Shown here: one piece after another, positions 43,084-52,251 of the stretch
Position numbering within the stretch: position 1 is the stretch's first letter
Layout: each line of letters opens with the position of its first letter
From: an uncultured Gemmatimonadales bacterium
GTDB lineage: Bacteria; Gemmatimonadota; Gemmatimonadetes; JACCXV01; JAHWKZ01
Reading direction: 5' to 3'
DNA length: 64,000 nt
Assembly: GCA_947259315.1 (NCBI GenBank)
Contig: CAMYLR010000006.1
Span: 135,687 to 199,686, forward strand
The notes under the pieces: model-generated
Databases searched by the model: none
What the model was told of the DNA's origin: nothing
Seen by the model: only the letters and a program-made list of their open reading frames with translations
Made by a program: the position numbers and the translations under genes

Positions 43084-43728
43084 CTACTGGTCGAAGATCT
43101 CCACGTCGGATGGAACTTCGAACCAAAACGCAGCCTCCGCCAGTTTCACGTTCGGCTCTAGGTTGTCGAACGTGTAGCGTGTCGTCACGCCCTCGGCGGT
43201 GCGCGTTTCTACCTGACGCATCAGTCCGGTGGCCTTATCGATCCAGACCTCCAGATCGGTGTAGGGCGCATTGGTGCCGAGTGGCATGAGGGTCAGCTTG
43301 TCGACGGCCACCCCGGCAACGACATCGGCCTGGGTCGATGTGGGCGCATAACTGCCGCGAAGATCCCGCAAGAAAGTGAGCGGGTTCTGGACCCCGCTGG
43401 CCGCTGCCAGCTGGCGGATCACCTGACCTGGCTGACTAGAGGGTAGGTAGATCCAGACGTGAGTCGCATCGTTGACGACGACGTCGCCGGCGGGATCACT
43501 ATATGCGATCCGGAAGCGAGTTGGTGCCTGGTAGGCCAACGTGCCACGCCCTACTGTCGTGCGTTCGAGGACCGGATTCTCCACGTGCTGCGTAAACGTA
43601 GCTCTCAGCGTCGTGAGCTCTGCTAGAGCACGGTCTGCGCGCTGGGCCAATACTTCCGGATCCTGACCACCCAACAACCCTGCCGGGACCATCAGCAATG
43701 CGGCCGTCGATTTCAGCATCCATATCAT
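43084..43728 (-). CDS. lolA: LolA-like periplasmic lipoprotein carrier
   Basis: The ATG at 43728 (a GTG at 43752 and an ATG at 43719 are alternatives) gives 214 residues with a signal peptide ending near GLLGGQ. The mature part matches the LolA fold: LRATFTQHVENPVLERTTVGRGTL (trimmed), FRIAYSDPAGDVVVND and VWIYLPSSQPGQV, ending FEVPSDVEIFDQ. LolA ferries lipoproteins across the periplasm. It is upstream of uvrB and downstream of the RelA/SpoT gene. Confidence 0.88.
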   Translation of the reverse strand: MIWMLKSTAALLMVPAGLLGGQDPEVLAQRADRALAELTTLRATFTQHVENPVLERTTVGRGTLAYQAPTRFRIAYSDPAGDVVVNDATHVWIYLPSSQPGQVIRQLAAASGVQNPLTFLRDLRGSYAPTSTQADVVAGVAVDKLTLMPLGTNAPYTDLEVWIDKATGLMRQVETRTAEGVTTRYTFDNLEPNVKLAEAAFWFEVPSDVEIFDQ

Positions 43729-43770
43729 CGTTTTTCTGTGACCCCGAGTCACCGACGAAGTTCCAGCGTT

Positions 43771-45951
43771 TCAGGCTTCGATTGCGCGATCCGGCGAAAC
43801 ATCCAGTTGTTCAGCGCCAAAATATTCCTTTCTCTCAACCTCAAGAATGCCCTTGATCGCTTTCATCGCCTCGATGACCCGCTTCAAGTGGCCAAGGTCT
43901 GTAACCTCGACCACAAACGTCCCCTCGATCCCGGTTTCGGTCGCCGTAAGATCGGCGCTCTTTATATCAGTCGAGGTTCGCGAAACCGCCCCCGCGACAT
44001 CGGCAAAGAGGCCGCGACGGTCTGTACCGACGACAACCAGCCGAACGATGAACGTCTCCGCACCTCGTGTATCCCACTGTACCTTAATCTTACGATCCGG
44101 CTCATCCGTGAGGTTGAGGATGTTTGGGCAATCCATTCGATGAATTGATACTCCGCGCCCGCGGGTTACGTAACCCATGATCTCGTCACCCGGGATAGGC
44201 TGACAGCACTGGCTGAAACGGACCATCATGTTGTCGACGCCTTGGATGCGCACTCCACCGGGTCGACCCTTGATGCGTTCGACCAGCCGCTCGAATGCCG
44301 ATCCTGGCTCCGGTCCGGTCGACACCTCTTCAGGGTAGAGCGCGTTAACCACCTGAATCGGTGTGAGGTCTCCCCGACCAACCGCAGCGTGCAGCTTCTC
44401 TACGCTGTCGTTTCCGAGCTTCTCAGCGACGCTGTCGAGTTTCTTGTCAGCCGGCTTCTTCACTCGGCGCCGACGGTACTCCTTATCGAGCAGCTCCTTG
44501 CCCAAAATCACCGAGCTGGCGTGCTCTTCAGCCCGGATCGTACGACGAACGATCGACCTCGCTTTTGACGTTCTCACGAAATGGAGCCAATCCCGCGACG
44601 GGCGCTGGCTTGAGCTAGTCAACACCTCCACGGTTTCGCCTGAACGCAGCTCCCGATGAAGCGGGACCATGCGGCCATTCACTCGGGCTCCGGAGCAATG
44701 CATCCCGACCTCGGTGTGAACCTGAAATGCAAAGTCGATCGGCGTCGATCCGGCAGGCAGCTGGATGACATCACCGTTGGGAGTGAAGATGAAGATCTCG
44801 TCTTTGTAGAGATCGATATGCAGGTATTCGAGAAACTCTTCGGGATCCGTCATGTCCTGTTGCCAATCCAGAATCTGACTGAACCACGCCAGCTGCTCGT
44901 CGAGCTGGGTCCCCGTCCGACCCTCCTTGTACTTCCAGTGCGCCGCGATTCCAACCTCTGCTGTCCGATGCATGTCCCAAGTCCGGATCTGTATCTCGTA
45001 CAGTGTTCCGCCTGGACCGAACACGGTCGTATGTAGTGACTGGTACATATTGGACTTCGGCGTGGCGATATAGTCCTTGAAACGCTCGTGGACGGGCGTC
45101 CACAGCGTGTGAATCAATCCTAAGACGTGGTAGCAGTCGCGGACTGTCCTGGTAAGCACGCGAATAGCCAGGAGGTCGTAGATCCCCTCGTATGGTTTCT
45201 GTCGAGAGACCATCTTCTTTTGAATCGACCAGAGGTGCTTGGGCCGACCCGTCATCTCGGCCTCGATGCCGGCCTTCTCGAGCTCTTCCTCAAGCGGCTT
45301 TGCGATAGCGGCAATCATCCGTTCGCGTTCTTTCCGCTTCGCCTTGACCTGCTTGACCAACGAGCGGTACGCGTCCGGCTCCAGGAATTTGAAAGAAAGG
45401 TCCTCCAACTCCCACCGGATCTTTGCCATTCCGAATCGATGGGCGAGCGGCGCATAGATGTCGCGGGTCTCACCAGCGATTCTGAGCCTTTTCTCGGCTG
45501 GTAAGAACTCCAGCGTCCGCATGTTGTGCAGGCGATCCGCGAGCTTGATCATGATGATTCGGAAGTCGCGAGCCATCGAGAGCAAGAGCTTGCGGTAATT
45601 CTCGACCTGGCGCTCTTCACGAGATCTGAACTTCAGGTGGCCGATCTTGGTCACGCCGTCGACGAGCTGCGCGACATCATCACCGAAATCGGATTGGATC
45701 TCTTCGATCGTTGTGTCGGTGTCCTCGACGACATCGTGCAGCAGCGCGGCTGCGATCGTATGCGAGTCGACCAGATTCAGGTCGATGAGGATGCCCGCTA
45801 TCTCTGTGGAGTGTGAGATGAAAGGATCGCCAGAAAGGCGCTTCTGACCACCGTGGGCGCACTCTCCAAAATCGTAGGCGCGCTCGATCAGCTGGAGATC
45901 TAGTCGCTCCGCATGTGGTTCGAGGGACTCAAGGAAGGAGTCTTTATCCAT
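43771..45951 (-). CDS. relA/spoT: RelA/SpoT-family (p)ppGpp synthetase/hydrolase
   Basis: The 726-residue bifunctional-type RSH protein has the HD hydrolase domain with H72-D73 (AALLHDVVEDTDT) and the synthetase domain (RVLTRTVRDCYHVLGLIHTLW trimmed; ATPKSNMYQSLHTTVFGP; RTAEVGIAAHWKYKEG). It also has a TGS domain (IFTPNGDVIQLPAGSTPIDFA) and a C-terminal ACT domain. Intact HD motifs suggest both (p)ppGpp making and breaking, so one RSH may serve the stringent response. It lies between a small unknown gene and the LolA-like gene. Confidence 0.96.
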   Translation of the reverse strand: MDKDSFLESLEPHAERLDLQLIERAYDFGECAHGGQKRLSGDPFISHSTEIAGILIDLNLVDSHTIAAALLHDVVEDTDTTIEEIQSDFGDDVAQLVDGVTKIGHLKFRSREERQVENYRKLLLSMARDFRIIMIKLADRLHNMRTLEFLPAEKRLRIAGETRDIYAPLAHRFGMAKIRWELEDLSFKFLEPDAYRSLVKQVKAKRKERERMIAAIAKPLEEELEKAGIEAEMTGRPKHLWSIQKKMVSRQKPYEGIYDLLAIRVLTRTVRDCYHVLGLIHTLWTPVHERFKDYIATPKSNMYQSLHTTVFGPGGTLYEIQIRTWDMHRTAEVGIAAHWKYKEGRTGTQLDEQLAWFSQILDWQQDMTDPEEFLEYLHIDLYKDEIFIFTPNGDVIQLPAGSTPIDFAFQVHTEVGMHCSGARVNGRMVPLHRELRSGETVEVLTSSSQRPSRDWLHFVRTSKARSIVRRTIRAEEHASSVILGKELLDKEYRRRRVKKPADKKLDSVAEKLGNDSVEKLHAAVGRGDLTPIQVVNALYPEEVSTGPEPGSAFERLVERIKGRPGGVRIQGVDNMMVRFSQCCQPIPGDEIMGYVTRGRGVSIHRMDCPNILNLTDEPDRKIKVQWDTRGAETFIVRLVVVGTDRRGLFADVAGAVSRTSTDIKSADLTATETGIEGTFVVEVTDLGHLKRVIEAMKAIKGILEVERKEYFGAEQLDVSPDRAIEA

Positions 45952-45970
45952 GGTAGCAGCGTGCCCGTTC

Positions 45971-46324
45971 TCATTTCACCGAGAACTCGACCAGTTTCTC
46001 TTGTTCGTTCCATTGCGCCTCGTGGTTTCTGGCCTTCCTGATCTTGATTCCACAGGCATCCAGAAACTGAGCCCCAGAAACGTAGAAGCGTCGGCCCCCC
46101 TGAGGGGACGGTCTCAGCTTGTATGTGGCGCGGGTCGCCCTGACGCGTGGTCTGATCCCCACCTTGCCGCCTTGTCGGTCGTAGAGAAGCTCGACGAACC
46201 CGGCTTTGCCCAACCAGCGATTGCGCACGCCCGGGCTAATCGACAGGTCACCGTTTCTGAGAATCCGAACGGTCGTTTTCCCGGAGGATGGGCCTCGCTG
46301 CGGGAAGTAAGTCTTGAATCCCAT
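45971..46324 (-). CDS. Conserved hypothetical small protein
   Basis: The 117-residue basic protein (ATG 46324) reads as a short beta-rich fold: RILRNGDLSISPGVRNRWLG, then VELLYDRQGGKVGIRPRVRA and the end GAQFLDACGIKIRK. The pattern (a G-D-L-S-I-S start, a D-R-x-x-G turn and a final A-x-x-F-L-D) recalls small AbrB/MraZ-like or plasmid-type DNA-binding proteins, but I cannot name the family. Its stop lies 20 bases before the RelA/SpoT start. The gap upstream (46325-46417) is the most AT-rich stretch seen here and is a plausible promoter. Confidence 0.6.
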   Translation of the reverse strand: MGFKTYFPQRGPSSGKTTVRILRNGDLSISPGVRNRWLGKAGFVELLYDRQGGKVGIRPRVRATRATYKLRPSPQGGRRFYVSGAQFLDACGIKIRKARNHEAQWNEQEKLVEFSVK

Positions 46325-46417
46325 ACCAGACTCCCAAGCGTATGACGTAAAGGACCATTGAATAAAACGTAACCTTATTAATATAACCAGATTCAGCCGC
46401 TGACCAAAGTACCGGGT
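46325..46417 (-). promoter_or_regulatory. AT-rich upstream region, likely promoter
   Basis: This 93-base gap between radC and the small unknown gene contains GGTTATATTAATAAGG and TTTTATTCAATGG on the minus strand, much more AT-rich than surrounding DNA. No consensus -35/-10 pair is certain. It probably drives the small gene and the RelA/SpoT gene. Confidence 0.35.
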
Positions 46418-47107
46418 CTAGATGAGACCAGCGTCCTTGAATGAGAAATAGGAATCAGCTCCTACAATCACATGATCATGGAGAGGGATATCGAGCAACT
46501 GGCCGGCCTCGGCGAGAACGCGCGTGACCTCACGATCTTCGCGACTCGGCGATGGGTCCCCGGATGGGTGATTGTGAGCGATGACCAAACTCGCCGCCGA
46601 GCATGCCATTGCTGGCTTGAACACCTCTCGCGGGTGGACGATGCTCGCGCTCAAGGAGCCCACCGATACCGTCACTTCACTCAGTAGCTCGTTGCGCGTG
46701 TTTAGACACAGTGCCACGAACCGCTCGCGCTCGCGATCCCTGAGCTCGAGCGCCAGGTGACGCCAAACCGCGCGTGGCGTGGCCAACATGGGACATCGTG
46801 CCCGTCGCTCACGCTGAAACCGGCGTCCTATCTCGAGCGCCGCGATCACCCGCGAGGCGGTGGCAGCACCGATGCCCGGCGTGGTCGCCAGCTCGACCAT
46901 CGTCTTTGACGCCAGCTGCCTTAGGCTGGGGCACGAGGCGACGATGTGCCGGGCGACGGCATCTGCCGGTCTCCCGCGGCCACCACTTCCGACCAAGAGC
47001 GTCAGCAGCTCGACGGTGGATAGCGCCGGAGCGCCCAACCGCTCGAGCCGTTCGCGAGGCCTATCCTCGGCTGGCCAATCTTTTATCGAGAGCAGGTCCG
47101 CTGTCAC
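46418..47107 (-). CDS. radC: RadC (JAMM/MPN+ domain) protein
   Basis: The 229-residue protein has the N-terminal helix-hairpin-helix (LATTPGIGAATASRVIAALE) and the C-terminal MPN+ domain with the JAMM metal motif HNHPSGDPSPSREDREVT. The name RadC is historic; evidence for a repair role is weak, and the JAMM fold suggests a metal-dependent hydrolase. The start is GTG. It lies 41 bases downstream of rho. Confidence 0.93.
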   Translation of the reverse strand: MTADLLSIKDWPAEDRPRERLERLGAPALSTVELLTLLVGSGGRGRPADAVARHIVASCPSLRQLASKTMVELATTPGIGAATASRVIAALEIGRRFQRERRARCPMLATPRAVWRHLALELRDRERERFVALCLNTRNELLSEVTVSVGSLSASIVHPREVFKPAMACSAASLVIAHNHPSGDPSPSREDREVTRVLAEAGQLLDIPLHDHVIVGADSYFSFKDAGLI

Positions 47108-47148
47108 GCGGACAGGTCTTGCAAGGCGGGGGCCGGGCTAAACGGGGT

Positions 47149-48291
47149 TCAGCCCGACATGCTGGCGATCAGCTCGGCGTTCGAATCGGTGTTCCGGATC
47201 TTGTCGATCAAGAACTCCGCCGCTTCGGTCGTGCGCATCTCTGATAGGAACCGTCGCAACATCTGTAGCCGCTCGAGATTCTCTTTGGCGTACAGCAACT
47301 CTTCCTTGCGAGTACCGCTGGCCGTAACGTCTATCGCTGGCCAAATGCGTTGGTCAGCGAGCTCCCTCGACAGGACAATCTCCGCGTTGCCTGTGCCTTT
47401 GAACTCCTCGAATATGACTTCGTCTGCACGGCTGCCCGTGTCGATCAGAGCAGTCGCTACGATCGTCAGACTTCCACCGCGATCACCGACTACCTTTCTG
47501 GCCGAGCCAAAAAACCGCTTCGGCGCGTCGAGCGCGCCAGCTTCGATACCACCTGAAAGAGTGCGCCCGCTTGAACGCTCAATCGAGTTGTGCGCCCTGG
47601 CCAAACGGGTGATCGAGTCCAACACCAAGACGACGTCCTTTCCTGATTCGACCAATCGCCGGGCGCGCTCCAAAGCCATCTCGGCCACCTGCACGTGGCG
47701 ATTCGGCGGAAAATCGAACGAGGAAGCCACCGTCTCTCCCCTCCCTAGGGATTCGACCATGCGCTCCATCTCAGTCACCTCTTCAGGCCGCTCATCCACG
47801 AGCAACACGATCAGCTCCGCGTCCGGATCGTTCGTCACCACTCCGCGCATAACCGCCTGCAACAGCATCGTTTTTCCGGCTTTGGACGGCGCCACGATGA
47901 GCGCTCGCTGGCCCTTACCGAGCGGAACGATGAGATCGAGGATGCGGTTTGTGATTCCGGCGCCATTCTGAAGACTGTCATAGGATTTGTCCGAGAGCTC
48001 CAACCGCAGTCTTTCATCAGGATGCGAGGCGCGTAGCTTCTTGAAGTGAGGCCTTGAGCGTGCTTGATCTGGCGGTTCACCGTTCACCGAGGTGACCGTC
48101 GTAAGTGGTGGGAGTTTTCCTTTGCCAGGAGGCTTGCCGATCTCCCCGTCCACGGCGTCACCTTTGCGCAAGCCATACCGTTCGATCAGGCGAGCTGGCA
48201 CGTAAACGTCATCGTCTCCGGGTAGATAGGAGTTCCCGAAACGACGCAGGACTCCGGCCCCCCCCGAAAGACGCTCGAGCACTCCGATCAT
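47149..48291 (-). CDS. rho: Transcription termination factor Rho
   Basis: Rho is the hexameric RNA helicase for factor-dependent termination. The ATG at 48291 with GGAGG six bases upstream gives 380 residues, shorter than most Rho (about 420) because the N-terminal helical domain is reduced. The RNA-binding OB-like region is at about 10-80, and the ATPase has Walker A in IVAPSKAGKTMLLQA and Walker B in ELIVLLVDERPEEVTEM. The Q-loop and R-loop region is in VVLVLDSITRLARAHN. It follows secA by 58 bases. Confidence 0.96.
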   Translation of the reverse strand: MIGVLERLSGGAGVLRRFGNSYLPGDDDVYVPARLIERYGLRKGDAVDGEIGKPPGKGKLPPLTTVTSVNGEPPDQARSRPHFKKLRASHPDERLRLELSDKSYDSLQNGAGITNRILDLIVPLGKGQRALIVAPSKAGKTMLLQAVMRGVVTNDPDAELIVLLVDERPEEVTEMERMVESLGRGETVASSFDFPPNRHVQVAEMALERARRLVESGKDVVLVLDSITRLARAHNSIERSSGRTLSGGIEAGALDAPKRFFGSARKVVGDRGGSLTIVATALIDTGSRADEVIFEEFKGTGNAEIVLSRELADQRIWPAIDVTASGTRKEELLYAKENLERLQMLRRFLSEMRTTEAAEFLIDKIRNTDSNAELIASMSG

Positions 48292-48349
48292 CGTTGTCCT
48301 CCGATTGGAAATGGCGCGCGGTGCTGGCCGCACACGGCTGACCGCGTAA

Positions 48350-51300
48350 TCACCGTCCGTGACACTTCTTGAATTTCTTTCCGCTACCGCACGGACACGG
48401 ATCGTTGCGCCCTACTTTTTCGCCGTCCCGCACGTATTGGGCAGCAACGGGCTGGCCTTCAGCCGTCTCCACACCTGCCGACGTCCGCGTCGCCGGCGAG
48501 ACCGCGGCTGCAGTCTCAGCCATTGCCGGGGCAGCAGCATGGAGTGCCACCTGCTGTCGCTGAAGCCGCTCGCGCCGGCGCCGGTCCTCCGCTGACATCT
48601 GGCCCGGCTCGACGAGCTGTACCCGATATAGAAGCGCCGAAGCGCTGCTTCTCAGGTCGTCCATCATCTCGACGAACATCTCGAATGCTTCTTTCTTGTA
48701 CTCGATCAACGGGTCGCGTTGCCCCCACGCCCGATATCCGATCCCGGTGCGAAGCTGATCGAGTTCGTACAGATGATCGCGCCACTTCTCATCGATCGTT
48801 CGCAAAAGGATCTGTCGGACGATCATCTCGGCGCGCTCAGGTTCCCAGTCTTCGACTCGTCGGTCGAACGCGACGTCCAAGTCGGATTGTATTCGCTCTA
48901 GCAGATCATCGTAGGTAGTCGGTAGCGAGGTATCTTCGTTTTCGTCCGGGGGCTCCGAACCATCAACCAGCGCATCGATCCACTCGAAGGGCAGCAGGAA
49001 CGTACGCATCAGGTCTTCCTTGAGTCCTGGCAAGTCCCATGCCTCAGCATACCCGTCGGGGTCCACGTACTCGTGGAGTTTCTCCTCTGCGGCCCCGGCG
49101 ACGATTTCGCGCGCCTCCTCAAAAACCGTTTCCCGATCGCCGTCGAGCGCGCGTAGCCGCATATCGTAGATGACCTCGCGCTGCTTGTTCATTACATCAT
49201 CGTAATCGAGCAACCGCTTGCGGATCTCAAAGTTGTTTATCTCGACCTTCTTCTGAGCCCGCTCGATCGATTTGGTAACCAACGAGTGAGTGATCACCTC
49301 GCCTTCTTCGGCGCCGAGCTTGTCCATCACGGACGCGATTCGCTCAGAGCTGAAGAGCCTCATCAGGTCGTCTTCCAAGGAGAGAAAGAAACGGCTAGAC
49401 CCAGGATCGCCCTGACGACCGGACCGGCCCCGGAGCTGCCGGTCGATGCGCCGTGCCTCGTGCCGCTCGGTACCAACGATGTAAAGCCCCCAAGGCATGT
49501 CTTCGGTCATTACGCGATCCAGCTCATCGTGAGAGACACCCTCGGGGAGCTCATCTTCGTGCACTTCTGGCCAGTCCCGAGGGACTATCCCCGGCCCGAG
49601 TTTGATGTCGGTGCCGCGTCCGGCCATGTTCGTGGCGATTGTAACCGCTCCCGGCTGGCCTGCTCTGGCCACGATCTCTGCTTCTCGCTGGTGGTGTTTG
49701 GCATTCAACACGCTGTGCGGCAGGTTGCGTCGTTTTAGCAGTCTCGAGAGGGTCTCCGATACTTCGACCGATGTCGTGCCAACGAGAACCGGCCGCCCGC
49801 GTTGGTGTTCGCGCTGGACCTCATCAACTATGGCGTTGTATTTCTCCCGCCGCGTCCGGTATACCAAGTCATCCGAATCTACCCGGCGCACTGGCTTATT
49901 CGTCGGGATCACGACCACATCCATCTTGTAGATCTCGTAGAACTCTCCCTCTTCTGTTTCGGCCGTCCCGGTCATTCCCGCCAGTTTGTCGTACATCCGG
50001 TAGTAGTTCTGAATGGTGACCGTAGCCAAGGTCTGGGTCTCGCCCTCGATCTTGACTCCCTCCTTGGCCTCGATCGCCTGATGCATTCCGTCTGAGTAAC
50101 GCCGGCCCGGCATGAGCCTGCCCGTGAACGTGTCGACGATGACGACCTTGTCGTCCTGTACGACGTACTCGACATCCTTCTCGTAGAGAGCGTACGCCTT
50201 CAGGAGCTGGGCAATATTGTGAATCGTCTCGCTTTTTTCGGCGTAATCGCGCTCGAGCGCCACCCGGCGCTCATTCTTCGCTTGCTCGGAGAGTGAGATG
50301 TCTTCATCCACCTCATGCATCAACTGTGACAAATCCGGGACGATAAACAACTCAGGATCATTTGGGGCGACCTTTTCTCGACCCGCGTCGGTCAGGTGGG
50401 CGTCATGTCCCTTCTCATCCATCGCAAACAAGAGCGCTTCGTCGAGCTCGTGCACCCGCTTGTCACGCATGAAGTCGTTTTCGACTCGCTGGACGAGCTT
50501 CTTGACCCCGGTCTCGTTGAGGACCTTCATCAACCGACGGTGTTTGGGCATGCCTCGTTGTGCTTGAAACAGTTTGATACCCGCTTCGTAAGCAGGGTCT
50601 TCATCACCATCCTCGTCGCCATCTCCATCGAGCAATCGCTCGGCGTCCGCAACCAGTTCGCTCACCACACGTGTCTGATCACGAACGAGTCTCTCGACCA
50701 TTGGCTTTAGCTTACCGAAAGTCGACGACGTGTCTTGTTGTGTGGGTCCGGAAATAATGAGCGGCGTGCGTGCCTCGTCGATGAGCACCGAGTCAACTTC
50801 ATCGATGATCGCAAAGTGATGACCACGCTGGACGCGCCCCTCGGGGGTAACAGCCATGTTATCGCGCAGGTAGTCGAAGCCAAACTGGTTGTTCGTGCCG
50901 TAGGTAACATCACATTGATAGGCTGCGCGGCGATCTTCTTGGTCCATACCGTCCTGGATCACCCCAACGGTAAGCCCCAACCAGCGGAGGATTTCCGCCA
51001 CCCAATCAGAGTCACGGCGAGCTAGATAGTCGTTGACAGTTACTAGATGTGCGCCCTTACCCTCGAGAGCGTTTAGGTACAGCGGCAAGACTGCAACCAA
51101 CGTCTTGCCCTCGCCGGTCGCCATCTCGGCGATTTTCCCTTCGTGAAGCACGACGCCACCGAATAACTGGACGTCATACGGCACCATGTCCCACTCGAAC
51201 TCTTGGCCAGTCACTTCCCAGGTTCGACCCAGGTTCCGGCGACACGCCTCCTTGACGACCGCAAATGCCTCGGTCAGTATGTCATCGAGCTCCTCGCCTT

Positions 51301-51469
51301 CATCAAGCCGGCGGCGAAACTCGTCGGTTTTTGCTTGAACTTGTTCGTCGGAGAGCGACGCCAGCGATTCGGCGAGCTCGTTTGTCTCTTCGATAATCGG
51401 CCATAGCCGTTTTCGCTCGCGGGCATGCTTATCCCCGACGAACATCTTTAGCATCGATTGTAGAACCAC
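48350..51469 (-). CDS. secA: Preprotein translocase ATPase SecA
   Basis: SecA drives proteins through SecYEG. The GTG at 51469 with AGAGG six bases upstream gives 1039 residues. It has Walker A (AEMATGEGKTLVAVLPL), the DEVDSVLIDEARTPLIISGP motif, NBD2 (ATNMAGRGTDIKLGPGI) and the C-terminal zinc-binding SEC-C motif (DPCPCGSGKKFKKCHG). It is longer than the E. coli protein (901), mainly through an acidic DGDGDEDGDED stretch and roughly 60-70 extra residues in the preprotein-crosslinking region, as in Bacteroidota-type SecA. Confidence 0.97.
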   Translation of the reverse strand: MVLQSMLKMFVGDKHARERKRLWPIIEETNELAESLASLSDEQVQAKTDEFRRRLDEGEELDDILTEAFAVVKEACRRNLGRTWEVTGQEFEWDMVPYDVQLFGGVVLHEGKIAEMATGEGKTLVAVLPLYLNALEGKGAHLVTVNDYLARRDSDWVAEILRWLGLTVGVIQDGMDQEDRRAAYQCDVTYGTNNQFGFDYLRDNMAVTPEGRVQRGHHFAIIDEVDSVLIDEARTPLIISGPTQQDTSSTFGKLKPMVERLVRDQTRVVSELVADAERLLDGDGDEDGDEDPAYEAGIKLFQAQRGMPKHRRLMKVLNETGVKKLVQRVENDFMRDKRVHELDEALLFAMDEKGHDAHLTDAGREKVAPNDPELFIVPDLSQLMHEVDEDISLSEQAKNERRVALERDYAEKSETIHNIAQLLKAYALYEKDVEYVVQDDKVVIVDTFTGRLMPGRRYSDGMHQAIEAKEGVKIEGETQTLATVTIQNYYRMYDKLAGMTGTAETEEGEFYEIYKMDVVVIPTNKPVRRVDSDDLVYRTRREKYNAIVDEVQREHQRGRPVLVGTTSVEVSETLSRLLKRRNLPHSVLNAKHHQREAEIVARAGQPGAVTIATNMAGRGTDIKLGPGIVPRDWPEVHEDELPEGVSHDELDRVMTEDMPWGLYIVGTERHEARRIDRQLRGRSGRQGDPGSSRFFLSLEDDLMRLFSSERIASVMDKLGAEEGEVITHSLVTKSIERAQKKVEINNFEIRKRLLDYDDVMNKQREVIYDMRLRALDGDRETVFEEAREIVAGAAEEKLHEYVDPDGYAEAWDLPGLKEDLMRTFLLPFEWIDALVDGSEPPDENEDTSLPTTYDDLLERIQSDLDVAFDRRVEDWEPERAEMIVRQILLRTIDEKWRDHLYELDQLRTGIGYRAWGQRDPLIEYKKEAFEMFVEMMDDLRSSASALLYRVQLVEPGQMSAEDRRRRERLQRQQVALHAAAPAMAETAAAVSPATRTSAGVETAEGQPVAAQYVRDGEKVGRNDPCPCGSGKKFKKCHGR

Positions 51470-51603
51470 CAAAAACCTCTTTGTGCTACGAAGCCTTGCG
51501 CGACGAATCTGCCAAGCAGGCGATAAAGACCTGGCCTTGGCGCCCGGCGCGCGGTTTACCTAGAGCTTCGGTTGGGCGGGGTATTGCCGGTAGAAAAATC
51601 AAT

Positions 51604-52251
51604 CTAGGCCTTTTCCGTCCCAGGATCAACGTGAACCGGGCCTTCGCTCCGGTAGAGGCCATGTTCCAGGATGTAAGCCTCAACAGCTGGTGGCACCCAG
51701 TAACGAATCGATCGTCCACGCCTTACCCGGTCTCGAATCTGGCTCGACGAGATTTCGAGGGCCGGCACCGTCACCGGAGTGTACCCGTCCGCTAGCGGGG
51801 AGTCCGGTAAAGGACCCGGTACCGCCGAACCACCTCGCGATGTCACGACTACCTGTGCTAGCCCGGGAAGCAGCTCGATTCTATCCCACGCCGCCAACTC
51901 GGCCAGATTGTCGAGACCCATTATCACGTGCCACCGGGTGTCCGGCTCGCGCTCCTTGAGCGCCATCAACGTATCAACCGTGTACGAGACACCGCCGCGG
52001 TCGATCTCAATTCGATCGGCAACCAACCTGGCATCTCCAGCTACTGCCAATTCGGTCATCGTCGCTCGATCCCTCGGGCTCGCCTCGGCGTCTCCCTTGA
52101 ATGCGTGCTGGAAGCTCGGCGTTAGCAGCACCTGGTCGAGGTCAAGCGACTCGCGCACGACATGGGCAACAATGAGATGCGCGACGTGCGGTGGGTTGAA
52201 CGTACCCCCGAGGATTCCCTTTTGCTCTCCAGCGCCGGCGCTGTGACTCAC
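51604..52251 (-). CDS. nadD: Nicotinate-nucleotide adenylyltransferase
   Basis: NadD makes nicotinic-acid adenine dinucleotide in NAD synthesis. The 215-residue protein has GGTFNPPHVAHLIVA (HxGH-type motif with HVAH), MGLDNLAELAAW and the C-terminal SSSQIRDRVRRGRSIRYWVP (ISSTxIR type). The GTG start overlaps the bamD stop (GTGA). It lies 131 bases before the secA start. Confidence 0.95.
   Translation of the reverse strand: MSHSAGAGEQKGILGGTFNPPHVAHLIVAHVVRESLDLDQVLLTPSFQHAFKGDAEASPRDRATMTELAVAGDARLVADRIEIDRGGVSYTVDTLMALKEREPDTRWHVIMGLDNLAELAAWDRIELLPGLAQVVVTSRGGSAVPGPLPDSPLADGYTPVTVPALEISSSQIRDRVRRGRSIRYWVPPAVEAYILEHGLYRSEGPVHVDPGTEKA

Noticed and set aside
51473-51603. A terminator between nadD and secA
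   Set aside because: A GC-rich near-palindrome (GCGCGCCGGGCGCC) is present but has no T-tract on either strand and the stem is imperfect, so it was not called.
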